A DNA stretch of 33,315 nucleotides from Streptomycetaceae bacterium (GTDB lineage Bacteria > Actinomycetota > Actinomycetes > Nanopelagicales > Nanopelagicaceae), in contig JAIXPU010000095.1 in NCBI GenBank assembly GCA_027486075.1, forward strand, positions 1 through 33,315, given 5' to 3'. The notes beneath the pieces are model-generated. The model had not been told where the DNA came from. It saw nothing but the letters and a program-made list of their open reading frames with translations, and ran no database searches. Shown piece by piece: positions 26,507 through 33,315 of the stretch; position 1 is the first letter of the stretch; each line of letters starts with the position of its first letter. The position numbers and the translations under genes are program-made.

Positions 26507-27061
26507 ATGAATATTCTCGACGTAGTAGATGCTGCCTCACTCCGCAAGGACATCCCACAGTTCCGCGCAGGCGATGAGCTCAAGATCCATGTTCGCGTTA
26601 TCGAAGGTAGCAAGTCACGTCTTCAGGTCTTCCAGGGAATCGTTATCGGTCGCCAAGGCGACGGAGTCCGCGAAACTTTCACAATCCGTAAGGTCTCTTA
26701 CGGCGTTGGCGTAGAGCGCACATTCCCAGTTCACACGCCAGTTATCGAAAAGATTGAACTTGTCACAAAGGGCGATGTTCGTCGCGCGAAGCTCTACTAC
26801 CTCCGTGATCTCCGCGGTAAGGCTGCAAAGATTCGCGAAAAGCGCGATGGCATTGTTGGTTACGGCGATGGAATCCTTTCAACACCGGTGTCCGAACCAG
26901 AGACAAAGATTGCTGAGTCCGAGGTTCCAGCTCAAGTTGCGATTACAGAAGACGTTGCTGTAGCGGATGTCGTCGAAGCACCAGTTGCTGAGGCAGTTGC
27001 AGAAGAGGCTCCAGTTGCAGAAGCTGCTGAGACTTCAGACGAAGCCACCGAGAACAAGTAA
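26507..27061 (+). CDS. rplS: 50S ribosomal protein L19 with acidic C-terminal extension
   Basis: L19 sits at the 30S-50S interface of the ribosome. Residues 1 to about 118 are canonical: [51 protein letters not shown] and [16 protein letters not shown]. The protein is 184 residues long, about 65 more than usual. The extra tail is rich in Ala, Glu and Val ([16 protein letters not shown]) and strongly acidic, which is odd for a ribosomal protein. The ATG has AGGAA about 7 nt upstream. The 5' leader contains small inverted repeats at 26451-26461 and near 26461-26475 that could be regulatory. lepB follows after 14 nt. Confidence 0.96.
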   Translation: MNILDVVDAASLRKDIPQFRAGDELKIHVRVIEGSKSRLQVFQGIVIGRQGDGVRETFTIRKVSYGVGVERTFPVHTPVIEKIELVTKGDVRRAKLYYLRDLRGKAAKIREKRDGIVGYGDGILSTPVSEPETKIAESEVPAQVAITEDVAVADVVEAPVAEAVAEEAPVAEAAETSDEATENK

Positions 27062-27075
27062 CCTTAAAACTACTC

Positions 27076-27723
27076 ATGTCACGTAAGGGCTCAGTCCTTC
27101 GTGAGTTCCCGATTCTTGTAATCGTTGCGCTCGCAGTATCTCTTGTCATCAAATCTTTCCTTGTGCAGTTCTTCTATATCCCATCTGGGTCTATGGAGAA
27201 CACGCTGCAGATTAATGATCGAGTCGCAGTCAACAAGATTCCATTTATCTCAAAATCAATCGACCGCGGCGATGTCGTAGTTTTCCGCGATCCCTCAAAC
27301 TGGTTACCAGAGCCATATGCCGATAATCAAAATAAAGTGATTGCAAAGATTAAAGAGGGTCTTGTGCTCGTTGGCGTTCTACCAAATCCAGCGAAGCAAT
27401 ACTTGGTTAAGCGCGTGATTGGCATTGCTGGCGATAACGTTGTTGGTAAAGATGGAATCGTCACAATCAACGGTAAAGAAACGACCGAGCCATATATCTT
27501 TGCAGGCAATAAGCCGAGCGAGCTAGATTTTAACGTCACTGTTCCAAAGGGAAAGATCTGGGTCATGGGCGATCACCGTGGAGCATCTGCTGACTCTCGC
27601 TACCACCAAGATGACGTCAACAATGGTTTCGTACCAGAATCTAAAGTAACTGGACGAGTCGTTGGAATCATCTGGCCAATTAAGAATGTTGGCACAGTCC
27701 CATCGCAAGATCCTCTCAAGTAA
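27076..27723 (+). CDS. lepB: signal peptidase I
   Basis: A 215-residue type I signal peptidase that removes signal peptides from exported proteins at the outer face of the membrane. One N-terminal transmembrane helix (about 11-33) is followed by the catalytic S39 in PSGSMENTL and the general base K112 in YLVKRVIG, then the GDHRGASADSR motif. It lacks the longer N-terminal cytoplasmic tail found in many Actinobacteria. It follows rplS by 14 nt and precedes rnhB by 12 nt, the common actinobacterial rplS-lepB-rnhB order. No ribosome binding site is evident. TAACCT overlaps the rplS stop but is 11 nt from the ATG. Confidence 0.95.
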   Translation: MSRKGSVLREFPILVIVALAVSLVIKSFLVQFFYIPSGSMENTLQINDRVAVNKIPFISKSIDRGDVVVFRDPSNWLPEPYADNQNKVIAKIKEGLVLVGVLPNPAKQYLVKRVIGIAGDNVVGKDGIVTINGKETTEPYIFAGNKPSELDFNVTVPKGKIWVMGDHRGASADSRYHQDDVNNGFVPESKVTGRVVGIIWPIKNVGTVPSQDPLK

Positions 27724-27726
27724 CTT
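27721..27726 (+). promoter_or_regulatory. possible internal -10 element for rnhB at lepB stop codon
   Basis: TAACTT begins with the lepB stop codon and lies 9 nt before the rnhB ATG, which has no ribosome binding site. It could give an internal, nearly leaderless transcript; the evidence is weak. Confidence 0.3.
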
Positions 27727-27735
27727 TTCACTCTC

Positions 27736-28341
27736 ATGAAGGCAATCGAAGAACTTCTTCGTAACGCTGGAATTTCTCCCATCGCCGGAGTTGATGAAGC
27801 AGGACGCGGACCATGTGCGGGACCTCTCGTAGTTGCTGCTGTAATTCTCAAAGATCCTTTCGCTCCCGAGCTAGCGGCTGTTCGAGATTCGAAAGAAGTA
27901 CCAGAATCTAAACGAGAAGCGCTCTTTGATTTAATTATGGATGTCGCCGAAAGTATTTCAGTAATTATTGTGCCAGCTGCTGAGGTTGATGAACGTGGAG
28001 TACATGTTGCAAATCTTGATGGCATGCGCCGCGCAGTAAAGGGCTTGCAGATTGAACCTGCCTATGTGCTTACAGATGGTTATGCCATCGAAGGTTTAGC
28101 GATTCCTAATGTGGCTGTCTGGAAGGGCGACCAAGTAGTAACTGCAATAAGTGCCGCCTCCATCATCGCAAAGGTCACGCGTGATCGGATGATGATTGAA
28201 CTCGATGCTATCTACCCGCAGTATGGCTTTGCCCAACATAAGGGCTATATCACCGCAGTACATACAGCGGCCTTGAAAGAGCATGGGCCATGTGCAGAAC
28301 ATCGAAAGTCTTTTTCGAATATCGCTTCTCTTATGCGTTAG
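27736..28341 (+). CDS. rnhB: ribonuclease HII
   Basis: A 201-residue enzyme that cuts RNA at RNA-DNA junctions, removing ribonucleotides misincorporated in DNA. The catalytic acidic residues are visible: D20 and E21 in GVDEAGRGPCAGP and D114 in YVLTDGYAI, along with RDSKEVPESKR and AASIIAKVTRDRMM. Length is normal. It follows lepB by 12 nt. In many Actinobacteria a DUF2469 gene comes next; here it is missing and yraN follows after 61 nt containing an inverted repeat and a candidate promoter. Confidence 0.95.
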   Translation: MKAIEELLRNAGISPIAGVDEAGRGPCAGPLVVAAVILKDPFAPELAAVRDSKEVPESKREALFDLIMDVAESISVIIVPAAEVDERGVHVANLDGMRRAVKGLQIEPAYVLTDGYAIEGLAIPNVAVWKGDQVVTAISAASIIAKVTRDRMMIELDAIYPQYGFAQHKGYITAVHTAALKEHGPCAEHRKSFSNIASLMR

Positions 28342-28365
28342 TTATACACAGCACCTAATTTTGCA

Positions 28366-28385
28366 GCCTCACTAATTGTTGAGGC
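28366..28385 (+). promoter_or_regulatory. inverted repeat upstream of yraN-comM-dprA
   Basis: GCCTCA and TGAGGC form a perfect 6-bp repeat around an 8-nt centre. It ends 4 nt before the candidate -10 at 28390, covering where a -35 would lie. It may be an operator or a weak terminator of rnhB; there is no U-tract. Confidence 0.35.
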
Positions 28386-28389
28386 GATT

Positions 28390-28395
28390 TACCCT
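28390..28395 (+). promoter_or_regulatory. candidate leaderless -10 element for yraN
   Basis: TACCCT lies 7 nt before the ATG at 28403, with no ribosome binding site between them. It supports that start over the TTG at 28376. Confidence 0.45.
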
Positions 28396-28402
28396 GCCGC
28401 CC

Positions 28403-28789
28403 ATGGCGACAAGTACACGTAAGAAAACTCCAGGAAAAAAACAACGGCTCGGTGCCTTTGGTGAAGAAGCTATAGCGCAATACCTACTTTCACGCGGGGA
28501 TGAGATCCTTGAAAGAAATTGGCGGGTGCGAGAAGGCGAAATTGATTTAATCGCCCTTGGCGCAGATGGTCTCTTCCATTTTGTTGAGGTAAAGACGCGC
28601 AGCTCTCTCGCCTTTGGACATCCACTCGAAGCGATTAATAAGGATAAGGCGCACCGCATGCAACGCCTTGCCTTGGCATGGCTGGCAACTCATGGCTGTT
28701 TGGGATGTGACTACACAATTGATGTTGCAGCAGTCCTCATCAACGCAGATAGTTCGCATACTCTCGAATATCGTGCGGCAATTTTATGA
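28403..28789 (+). CDS. yraN: UPF0102/YraN family endonuclease-like protein
   Basis: A 128-residue protein of the YraN family, which has a restriction-endonuclease-like fold; its physiological role is not established but it is genetically linked to DNA processing genes. Core residues are visible in GEEAIAQYLL, REGEIDLIA and HFVEVKTRSS, giving the Asp...Glu-x-Lys nuclease signature. The ATG at 28403 gives a basic N-terminus (MATSTRKKTPGKK) and is 7 nt after TACCCT; the upstream TTG at 28376 is unlikely. The stop overlaps the comM start as ATGA. Confidence 0.92.
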   Translation: MATSTRKKTPGKKQRLGAFGEEAIAQYLLSRGDEILERNWRVREGEIDLIALGADGLFHFVEVKTRSSLAFGHPLEAINKDKAHRMQRLALAWLATHGCLGCDYTIDVAAVLINADSSHTLEYRAAIL

Positions 28790-30306
28790 GTATCGGTCGT
28801 ACTGAATCGGTAGCGCTTTTGGGGCTTTCTGGCAGCGTCGTTGAAATTGAAGTTGATATTGCTGATGGACTCCCTGGTTTCTCACTATTGGGTCTACCTG
28901 ATGCGGCGCTCTCTGAATCTCGTGATCGAGTGCGCGCTGCGCTGACCAACTGCAGTGAGGCATGGCCCAATAAGAAAGTCACCGTCTCGCTCTCGCCCGC
29001 CTGGTTACCAAAGAGCGGTTCTGGCTTTGATCTCTCAATCGCACTGGCGCTGCTCATCGCTCAGGAAACGTTGCCTCAAGCGCCTTTTCTGCATACAACA
29101 ATCTTGGGGGAACTTGCACTCGACGGAAAGATTCGTGCAGTTCGCGGTGTTCTTCCTGCGCTCATCGCTGCTTATAAAGCGGGCATACGTCGTGCCATCG
29201 TGCCAACGGCTAATCGAGCAGAGGCGCAGTTAATGAGTGCGATGGAGGTCCTTACCTTTGCCACACTTCATGAAGTTCTCATGTGGGCGCGCACTGGAGT
29301 TACGCCACAGGCACAAGAGCTCGATCTCGAAGTAGATGACTCATCGAGTTATTTAGATTTTGCCGATGTCGCAGGGCAGAGCAAAGCTCGACAAGCCGCC
29401 GAGATAGCTGCCAGTGGGGGACATCATCTACTTCTCATCGGTCCACCCGGTGCTGGCAAGACGATGATTGCATCGCGAATTCCAACAATCTTGCCTGAGT
29501 TAGATCTGGAACAGGCGCTAGAAGTAACGGCGGTGCACTCGATCTCTGGCGGTCTTGGTGATCGTTCGCCTATGTCGCGACTTGCCCCGATTATTTCGCC
29601 ACATCACACTGCATCACGCGTTGCCATCGTCGGCGGAGGTTCACACATTATTAAGCCAGGTGCATGCAGCTTGGCACACCACGGAGTCCTCTTTATCGAT
29701 GAAGCACCTGAATGCGCAGTGGGAGTTTTAGATTCACTCCGTCAGCCACTTGAATCTGGCACCATCACAATTACCCGAAGCGTTGGCAATATAACTTTTC
29801 CAGCGTACTTTCTCTTAGTACTTGCCGCCAACCCCTGCCCATGTGGCAAATTCATCGGTAAAGGTCGCGCCTGCACCTGCACATCTATTCAAGTGAGGCG
29901 TTACCTTGGCAAACTCTCTGGTCCACTTATGGATCGAATTGATATGCGAGTTATCGTCGAGCCAGTTGGCAGAGTAGAAATGGCGCAGACCGAGCTTGGT
30001 GAATCCAGCTCAGTAATTCGCCAGCGCGTTATCGCAGCGCGTGCAGCAGCCGCTGCCCGATTTGCAGATCAGCCTTGGAAACTCAATGCACAGATACCAG
30101 CACGCGAACTTCGCAATACCTACAAGCCAGAGCGAGCTGCTATGAACTTTTTACATGATGAGTTAGATCGCGAACGCTTGACTGCACGTGGACTCCACAA
30201 GGTCATTCGTCTTTCTTGGACTTTGGCTGATTTAAGCAAGCATGAAACTCCAACGCTTGCCGATGTGCAGCGAGCTTATGCACTTCGCGAGGGCTCAGAG
30301 CTATGA
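28786..30306 (+). CDS. comM: ComM/YifB-family AAA+ Mg-chelatase-like ATPase
   Basis: A 506-residue AAA+ ATPase. ComM is a hexameric helicase that promotes branch migration during natural transformation. The N-terminal Lon-protease-like domain (VDIADGLPGFSLLGLPD) covers about 1-170, followed by Walker A GPPGAGKTM starting at residue 219, Walker B GVLFIDEAPE, and a cysteine cluster NPCPCGKFIGKGRACTC. The C-terminal Mg-chelatase helical domain ends near residue 500. Both start and stop overlap neighbours by ATGA, so translation of yraN, comM and dprA is coupled. Length and motifs are normal. Confidence 0.94.
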   Translation: MSIGRTESVALLGLSGSVVEIEVDIADGLPGFSLLGLPDAALSESRDRVRAALTNCSEAWPNKKVTVSLSPAWLPKSGSGFDLSIALALLIAQETLPQAPFLHTTILGELALDGKIRAVRGVLPALIAAYKAGIRRAIVPTANRAEAQLMSAMEVLTFATLHEVLMWARTGVTPQAQELDLEVDDSSSYLDFADVAGQSKARQAAEIAASGGHHLLLIGPPGAGKTMIASRIPTILPELDLEQALEVTAVHSISGGLGDRSPMSRLAPIISPHHTASRVAIVGGGSHIIKPGACSLAHHGVLFIDEAPECAVGVLDSLRQPLESGTITITRSVGNITFPAYFLLVLAANPCPCGKFIGKGRACTCTSIQVRRYLGKLSGPLMDRIDMRVIVEPVGRVEMAQTELGESSSVIRQRVIAARAAAAARFADQPWKLNAQIPARELRNTYKPERAAMNFLHDELDRERLTARGLHKVIRLSWTLADLSKHETPTLADVQRAYALREGSEL

Positions 30307-31160
30307 ACGTTACTGCTCAACGCCTAGCGCTAATGGCAGCAATTGAACCAGGTACACACTTCTGGACTCGAGAAATCTTGAGCCATGGAGTCGAAGAAGT
30401 CCACGCCAGAATTATTGGGCGAGCATATGACCCGATTAAATATGCCAACATCATCGATAAAGTGAGTAACTTCAACCCGGAAAGCGAATTCTCTAAAATC
30501 TCTGCTGCAGGTGCACATCTACTTACCCCTGAAGACATTGATTGGCCAATTCGCGTTGATGATCTGGAATCTCCGCCGATTGCGCTAATTGTTAAGGGGC
30601 GCAGAGATCTCTTTACCAACCCTTCCCTTGCCATCGTTGGTACCCGCAATCCGACTCCGTATGGAACCCGTATCGCAGGTGATTTTGCCGCCGGTTTTGT
30701 TGATCGCGAATGGGACATCATCAGTGGAGGCGCTTACGGCATTGATTCAGCGGCGCATCGCGGCGCTTTAGTCGCCGAAGGTCGCACCATTGCAGTTATT
30801 GCATCAGGAATTGATACACCTTATCCATCAGGTAACTCTCGCCTCTTCGATGAAATCTGCGAGAACGGAGCAATTATTAGTGAGGTAGTACCCGGAGTTC
30901 CTGCGCTGCCACATCGTTTTCTAACACGCAATCGCATTATTGCAGCGCTCTCGCAGAGCACGCTGGTGGTGGAAGCAGCATTTCGGAGCGGATCACTTCG
31001 CACCGCTCGAGATGCGGCTCAATTGCTGCGACCGGTGATGGCGATACCTGGTCCAATAAATTCACCTTCATCTGAAGGCTGCCATCGCCTGATTGGCGAG
31101 AGAGCTGCCGAACTTGTGACATCTGTTGCCGATGCTTGCGAATTGATATCAGCTCTTTAG
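30303..31160 (+). CDS. dprA: DNA processing protein DprA
   Basis: A 285-residue DprA/Smf protein, which loads RecA on incoming single-stranded DNA in transformation. The Rossmann core is clear: LIVKGRRDLF, LAIVGTRNPTPYG, ISGGAYGIDSAAHRG and HRFLTRNRIIAALSQS. The N-terminal SAM-like extension is present. The protein ends soon after the core (TSVADACELISAL), so the C-terminal winged-helix domain of longer DprA proteins (about 360 residues) is absent. Its ATG overlaps the comM stop. The next gene, era, starts after 32 nt. Confidence 0.93.
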   Translation: MNVTAQRLALMAAIEPGTHFWTREILSHGVEEVHARIIGRAYDPIKYANIIDKVSNFNPESEFSKISAAGAHLLTPEDIDWPIRVDDLESPPIALIVKGRRDLFTNPSLAIVGTRNPTPYGTRIAGDFAAGFVDREWDIISGGAYGIDSAAHRGALVAEGRTIAVIASGIDTPYPSGNSRLFDEICENGAIISEVVPGVPALPHRFLTRNRIIAALSQSTLVVEAAFRSGSLRTARDAAQLLRPVMAIPGPINSPSSEGCHRLIGERAAELVTSVADACELISAL

Positions 31161-31192
31161 GTTCTTCATCGATGTAATGAGAGAATAAGCCC

Positions 31193-32110
31193 ATGAGTAA
31201 TTTCCGTTCTGGGTTTGTCGCCATTGTCGGCCGCCCAAATACTGGAAAATCAACTCTCATTAACGCTCTTGTGGGTAGCAAGATTGCAATTACATCTCCG
31301 CACCCAAACACCACCCGCCATGCCATTCGCGGCATCGTCAATAACGAGGCCTATCAAGCTGTACTGGTTGATACCCCAGGAATTCATAAGCCCAAAACCC
31401 TTCTTGGATTTCGGCTTAACGCGGTTGTGAATCAGAGTTTAGATTCTGTCGATATCGTGATGATGTGCCTACCTGCCGATGAGACCTCAGGCGCGGGAGA
31501 TATTTTTCTAGCAGCTGAAATTGCTAAGTACCCACGGGCCAAGAAGTTTGCGCTTGTGACTAAGACAGATTTAGTCTCCAAGAAGAATTTAGCTACGCGA
31601 CTGCTAGGCGTCAATGAGCTAGCTCAAGGATTTACATGGGATGAGATTGTGCCTATTTCGGCAGCTGTCCACGATCAGATTAATCTCCTCGAAAAGTTAA
31701 TTGGAGATGCGCTCCCTGAAGGCCCAGCTTTCTATCCAACGGATATGAAGAGCGATCAGAATATTCAACAGCTGATCTGCGAACTCATTCGCGAGGCAGC
31801 CCTGCGTGATGCGCGTGAAGAGTTGCCGCACTCGATTATGGTCACCATTGATGAGATGGCAGAACGTGATGAAAAGGGCAGCCGCCCATTCTTTGATATC
31901 CATGCAACTATCCATGTTGAGCGCGATTCGCAGACTGGAATCTTGCTTGGACATAAAGGTGAACGCCTCAAAGATATTGGTACACGCGCCCGTAAAGATA
32001 TTGAGCGCGAACTCGGAGCTAGGATTTTTCTAGGCTTACATGTGAAAGTCTCTAAAGAATGGCAGCGCGATCCTAAGTTGCTAGAACGACTTGGATTTAC
32101 TGAGCGCTGA
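31193..32110 (+). CDS. era: GTPase Era
   Basis: A 305-residue GTPase that binds the 3' end of 16S rRNA and assists 30S assembly. G1 is GRPNTGKST (13-21), G3 DTPG (60-63), and G4 TKTD (123-126), the variant usual in Actinobacteria, with SAA as G5. The C-terminal KH domain has GHKGERLKDIGTRARKDIE near 255-273. A GAGAGAA run lies about 8 nt before the ATG. The last 14 nt overlap the converging uppP gene. In many Actinobacteria era sits with ybeY and recO; here it follows dprA, so gene order has been rearranged. Confidence 0.95.
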   Translation: MSNFRSGFVAIVGRPNTGKSTLINALVGSKIAITSPHPNTTRHAIRGIVNNEAYQAVLVDTPGIHKPKTLLGFRLNAVVNQSLDSVDIVMMCLPADETSGAGDIFLAAEIAKYPRAKKFALVTKTDLVSKKNLATRLLGVNELAQGFTWDEIVPISAAVHDQINLLEKLIGDALPEGPAFYPTDMKSDQNIQQLICELIREAALRDAREELPHSIMVTIDEMAERDEKGSRPFFDIHATIHVERDSQTGILLGHKGERLKDIGTRARKDIERELGARIFLGLHVKVSKEWQRDPKLLERLGFTER

Positions 32111-32906
32111 TTGCTCCTGTTGCCAGGGCGATAAGTAGGACGCTACCAAGGGCAACGCGATAGATAACAAAAGGCATGAAGCTCTTTGTCGCGATGTATT
32201 TCATCAACCAAGCAATGACTGCATAGCCAACAAAGAAAGCTGTGACGGTGGCGGCGAATATCTCTGGAAGTGAATAGACCGATGAAGCGTCTTCGCTGAC
32301 CGCCGCCTGTAGTTGATAGAAACCGCTACCGAAGACGGCGGGAAGGGCTAACAAGAATGAGTAACGCAGAGCAGCTTCTCGTTTGTAACCGAGGATTCGA
32401 CCGAAGGCGATAGTGGCACCTGACCGTGAAACACCTGGAATAAGTGCCAGCGCTTGGGCAAATCCATAGCCGATTCCATCGCGTACATTGAGTTGGGCAA
32501 GAACCTTTTCATTCTTGCCAACGTAATCCGCTAAACCGAGGATAAGTCCAAAGACAATCAGCATCGAGGCCACAATCCATAGAGCTCTAAAGTTATTGGT
32601 GATGTAGGACTCGCCAAAGTAACCCAGCACAACAATAGGAAGAGTGCCGATGATGATGAGGTTTCCGAGTCGCGCTTCAGGTGAACCATCGCGCTTAAAC
32701 CAGGCTTTTGCGATTGAAAGAATATCTCTGCGGAAGTAGAGCAAGACGGCGAGTTCGGTGCCGATCTGGGAGATGGCGGTGAAGGCGGCTCCAGGATCTT
32801 TAGCGCTCGGGAGAAATTCTCCGGTGATACGAATATGAGCGCTGGAAGAGATTGGTAGAAATTCAGTAAGGCCCTGAATTAATCCTAAGAAGATAGCTTC
32901 AAGCAT
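32097..32906 (-). CDS. uppP: undecaprenyl-diphosphatase UppP/BacA
   Basis: A 269-residue integral membrane phosphatase that recycles undecaprenyl pyrophosphate to the monophosphate carrier for peptidoglycan precursors. Two diagnostic motifs are present: GLIQGLTEFLPISSSAH near the N-terminus and ALIPGVSRSGATIAFGR in the middle, with about seven or eight hydrophobic helices. The ATG start lies 5 nt after GATACT on the minus strand within TTGAGATACT, an extended -10-like stretch; no ribosome binding site is seen. The 3' end overlaps era by 14 nt. The EamA gene lies 19 nt upstream on the same strand. Confidence 0.95.
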   Translation of the reverse strand: MLEAIFLGLIQGLTEFLPISSSAHIRITGEFLPSAKDPGAAFTAISQIGTELAVLLYFRRDILSIAKAWFKRDGSPEARLGNLIIIGTLPIVVLGYFGESYITNNFRALWIVASMLIVFGLILGLADYVGKNEKVLAQLNVRDGIGYGFAQALALIPGVSRSGATIAFGRILGYKREAALRYSFLLALPAVFGSGFYQLQAAVSEDASSVYSLPEIFAATVTAFFVGYAVIAWLMKYIATKSFMPFVIYRVALGSVLLIALATGAISAQ

Positions 32907-32925
32907 GGCGGAAGTATCTCAAGAT

Positions 32926-33315
32926 TTATTGCGCAGTTGGCTTACGGCTCGCAAGGTAAGAACCAATTAATACAAGAGGAAGGCCAATGATAATGCCAAC
33001 CGTCAGCGGTTCATTCAAGATGATGACGCCTAGAACAACTGCAAATGCGGTATTGAGATAGGTAACAAGTGATCCACGCGCGACGCCGATAATGGCAGCG
33101 AGAGCGAAGAAGGCAACGAAGGCGGCGCCTGTTGAGAGAACGCCCAGACCAATAATTGCACCGATTGCTTCATTGGAGATCTCATGTGTTGGCCATTGCA
33201 CAACAGTGAAAGGTAGATAGAAAAGCGCAGTCATCGCCATGGCGACCGCGTTGATGGCAATTCCAGAAACATGTGGAAGCGCACTCTGCACCATCATGAC
33301 AGCGTAGGAATATCC
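32926..33315 (-). CDS. EamA/DMT-family transporter, 5'-partial
   Basis: The C-terminal 129 residues of a drug/metabolite transporter. The frame stays open to the window edge (GYSYAVMMVQ at the cut), so the N-terminal half, another EamA repeat of about five helices, lies outside. Visible features are hydrophobic helices, the ALAAIIGVARGSLVTYLNTAF segment typical of EamA second repeats, and the ending GVIILNEPLTVGIIIGLPLV, then LIGSYLASRK. The substrate cannot be assigned. It reads into uppP with a 19-nt gap, so the two may be co-transcribed. Confidence 0.87.
   Translation of the reverse strand, partial: GYSYAVMMVQSALPHVSGIAINAVAMAMTALFYLPFTVVQWPTHEISNEAIGAIIGLGVLSTGAAFVAFFALAAIIGVARGSLVTYLNTAFAVVLGVIILNEPLTVGIIIGLPLVLIGSYLASRKPTAQ

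Overview
The window is compact chromosomal DNA from a streamlined actinobacterium. GC content is moderate, most intergenic gaps are a few bases, and no mobile elements, tRNAs, rRNAs or CRISPR arrays are visible. Lineage markers are the principal sigma factor with a Lys/Ala/Pro-rich N-terminus next to a DUF7455 zinc-ribbon protein and an actinobacterial ParE, plus SepH, DUF4192 and a SAM-IV riboswitch. The marker set, GC and compaction fit the freshwater acI clade (Nanopelagicales, e.g. 'Ca. Planktophila'-like). That placement is inference and was not tested by search.

Layout. 1-5462: 3' end of ribH, a DUF1349 protein, a LigB/DODA dioxygenase, an aldo/keto reductase, a DinG-type helicase and a TetR regulator. 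5455-9508: a probable heme-uptake locus, with two secreted cysteine-containing proteins on the minus strand diverging from an HmuT lipoprotein, FecCD permease and ATPase. 9464-11749: a NUDIX hydrolase, a secreted PKD-like protein and DUF4192. 11747-12986: a SAM-IV riboswitch and metX. 12977-17710: rpoD, a CDGSH iron-sulfur protein, DUF7455 and parE. 17707-21754: a DUF2231-cytochrome b5 fusion, an ABC-F ATPase and a short ParC. 21781-25568: psuK/psuG pseudouridine salvage, an alkaline-phosphatase-superfamily protein and SepH. 25631-33315: an inositol-phosphatase family enzyme, rplS, lepB, rnhB, yraN, comM, dprA, era, uppP and a partial EamA transporter.

How it works together. The middle of the window gathers core replication and division functions: principal sigma factor, both topoisomerase IV-like subunits and SepH. 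Known Streptomyces chromosomes carry the same genes in one broader neighbourhood, so this looks like a compacted version. The right side is a translation, secretion and DNA-processing block with ATGA stop-start overlaps at yraN/comM and comM/dprA. The heme locus and the membrane cytochrome b5 fusion both suggest heme use.

Most notable points: (1) genes that start a transcription unit and lack a ribosome binding site repeatedly show a TANNNT hexamer 6-8 nt before the start codon, the signature of leaderless mRNAs; (2) a strong leftward terminator hairpin is built from the CDGSH motif codons of the gene on the other strand; (3) ParC ends cleanly without any C-terminal pinwheel domain; (4) secreted neocarzinostatin-like domains sit at a heme transporter; (5) cytochrome b5 is fused to DUF2231. 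No stretch over 300 bases lacks a gene; the longest gap, 15397-15622, is an AT-rich divergent promoter region.
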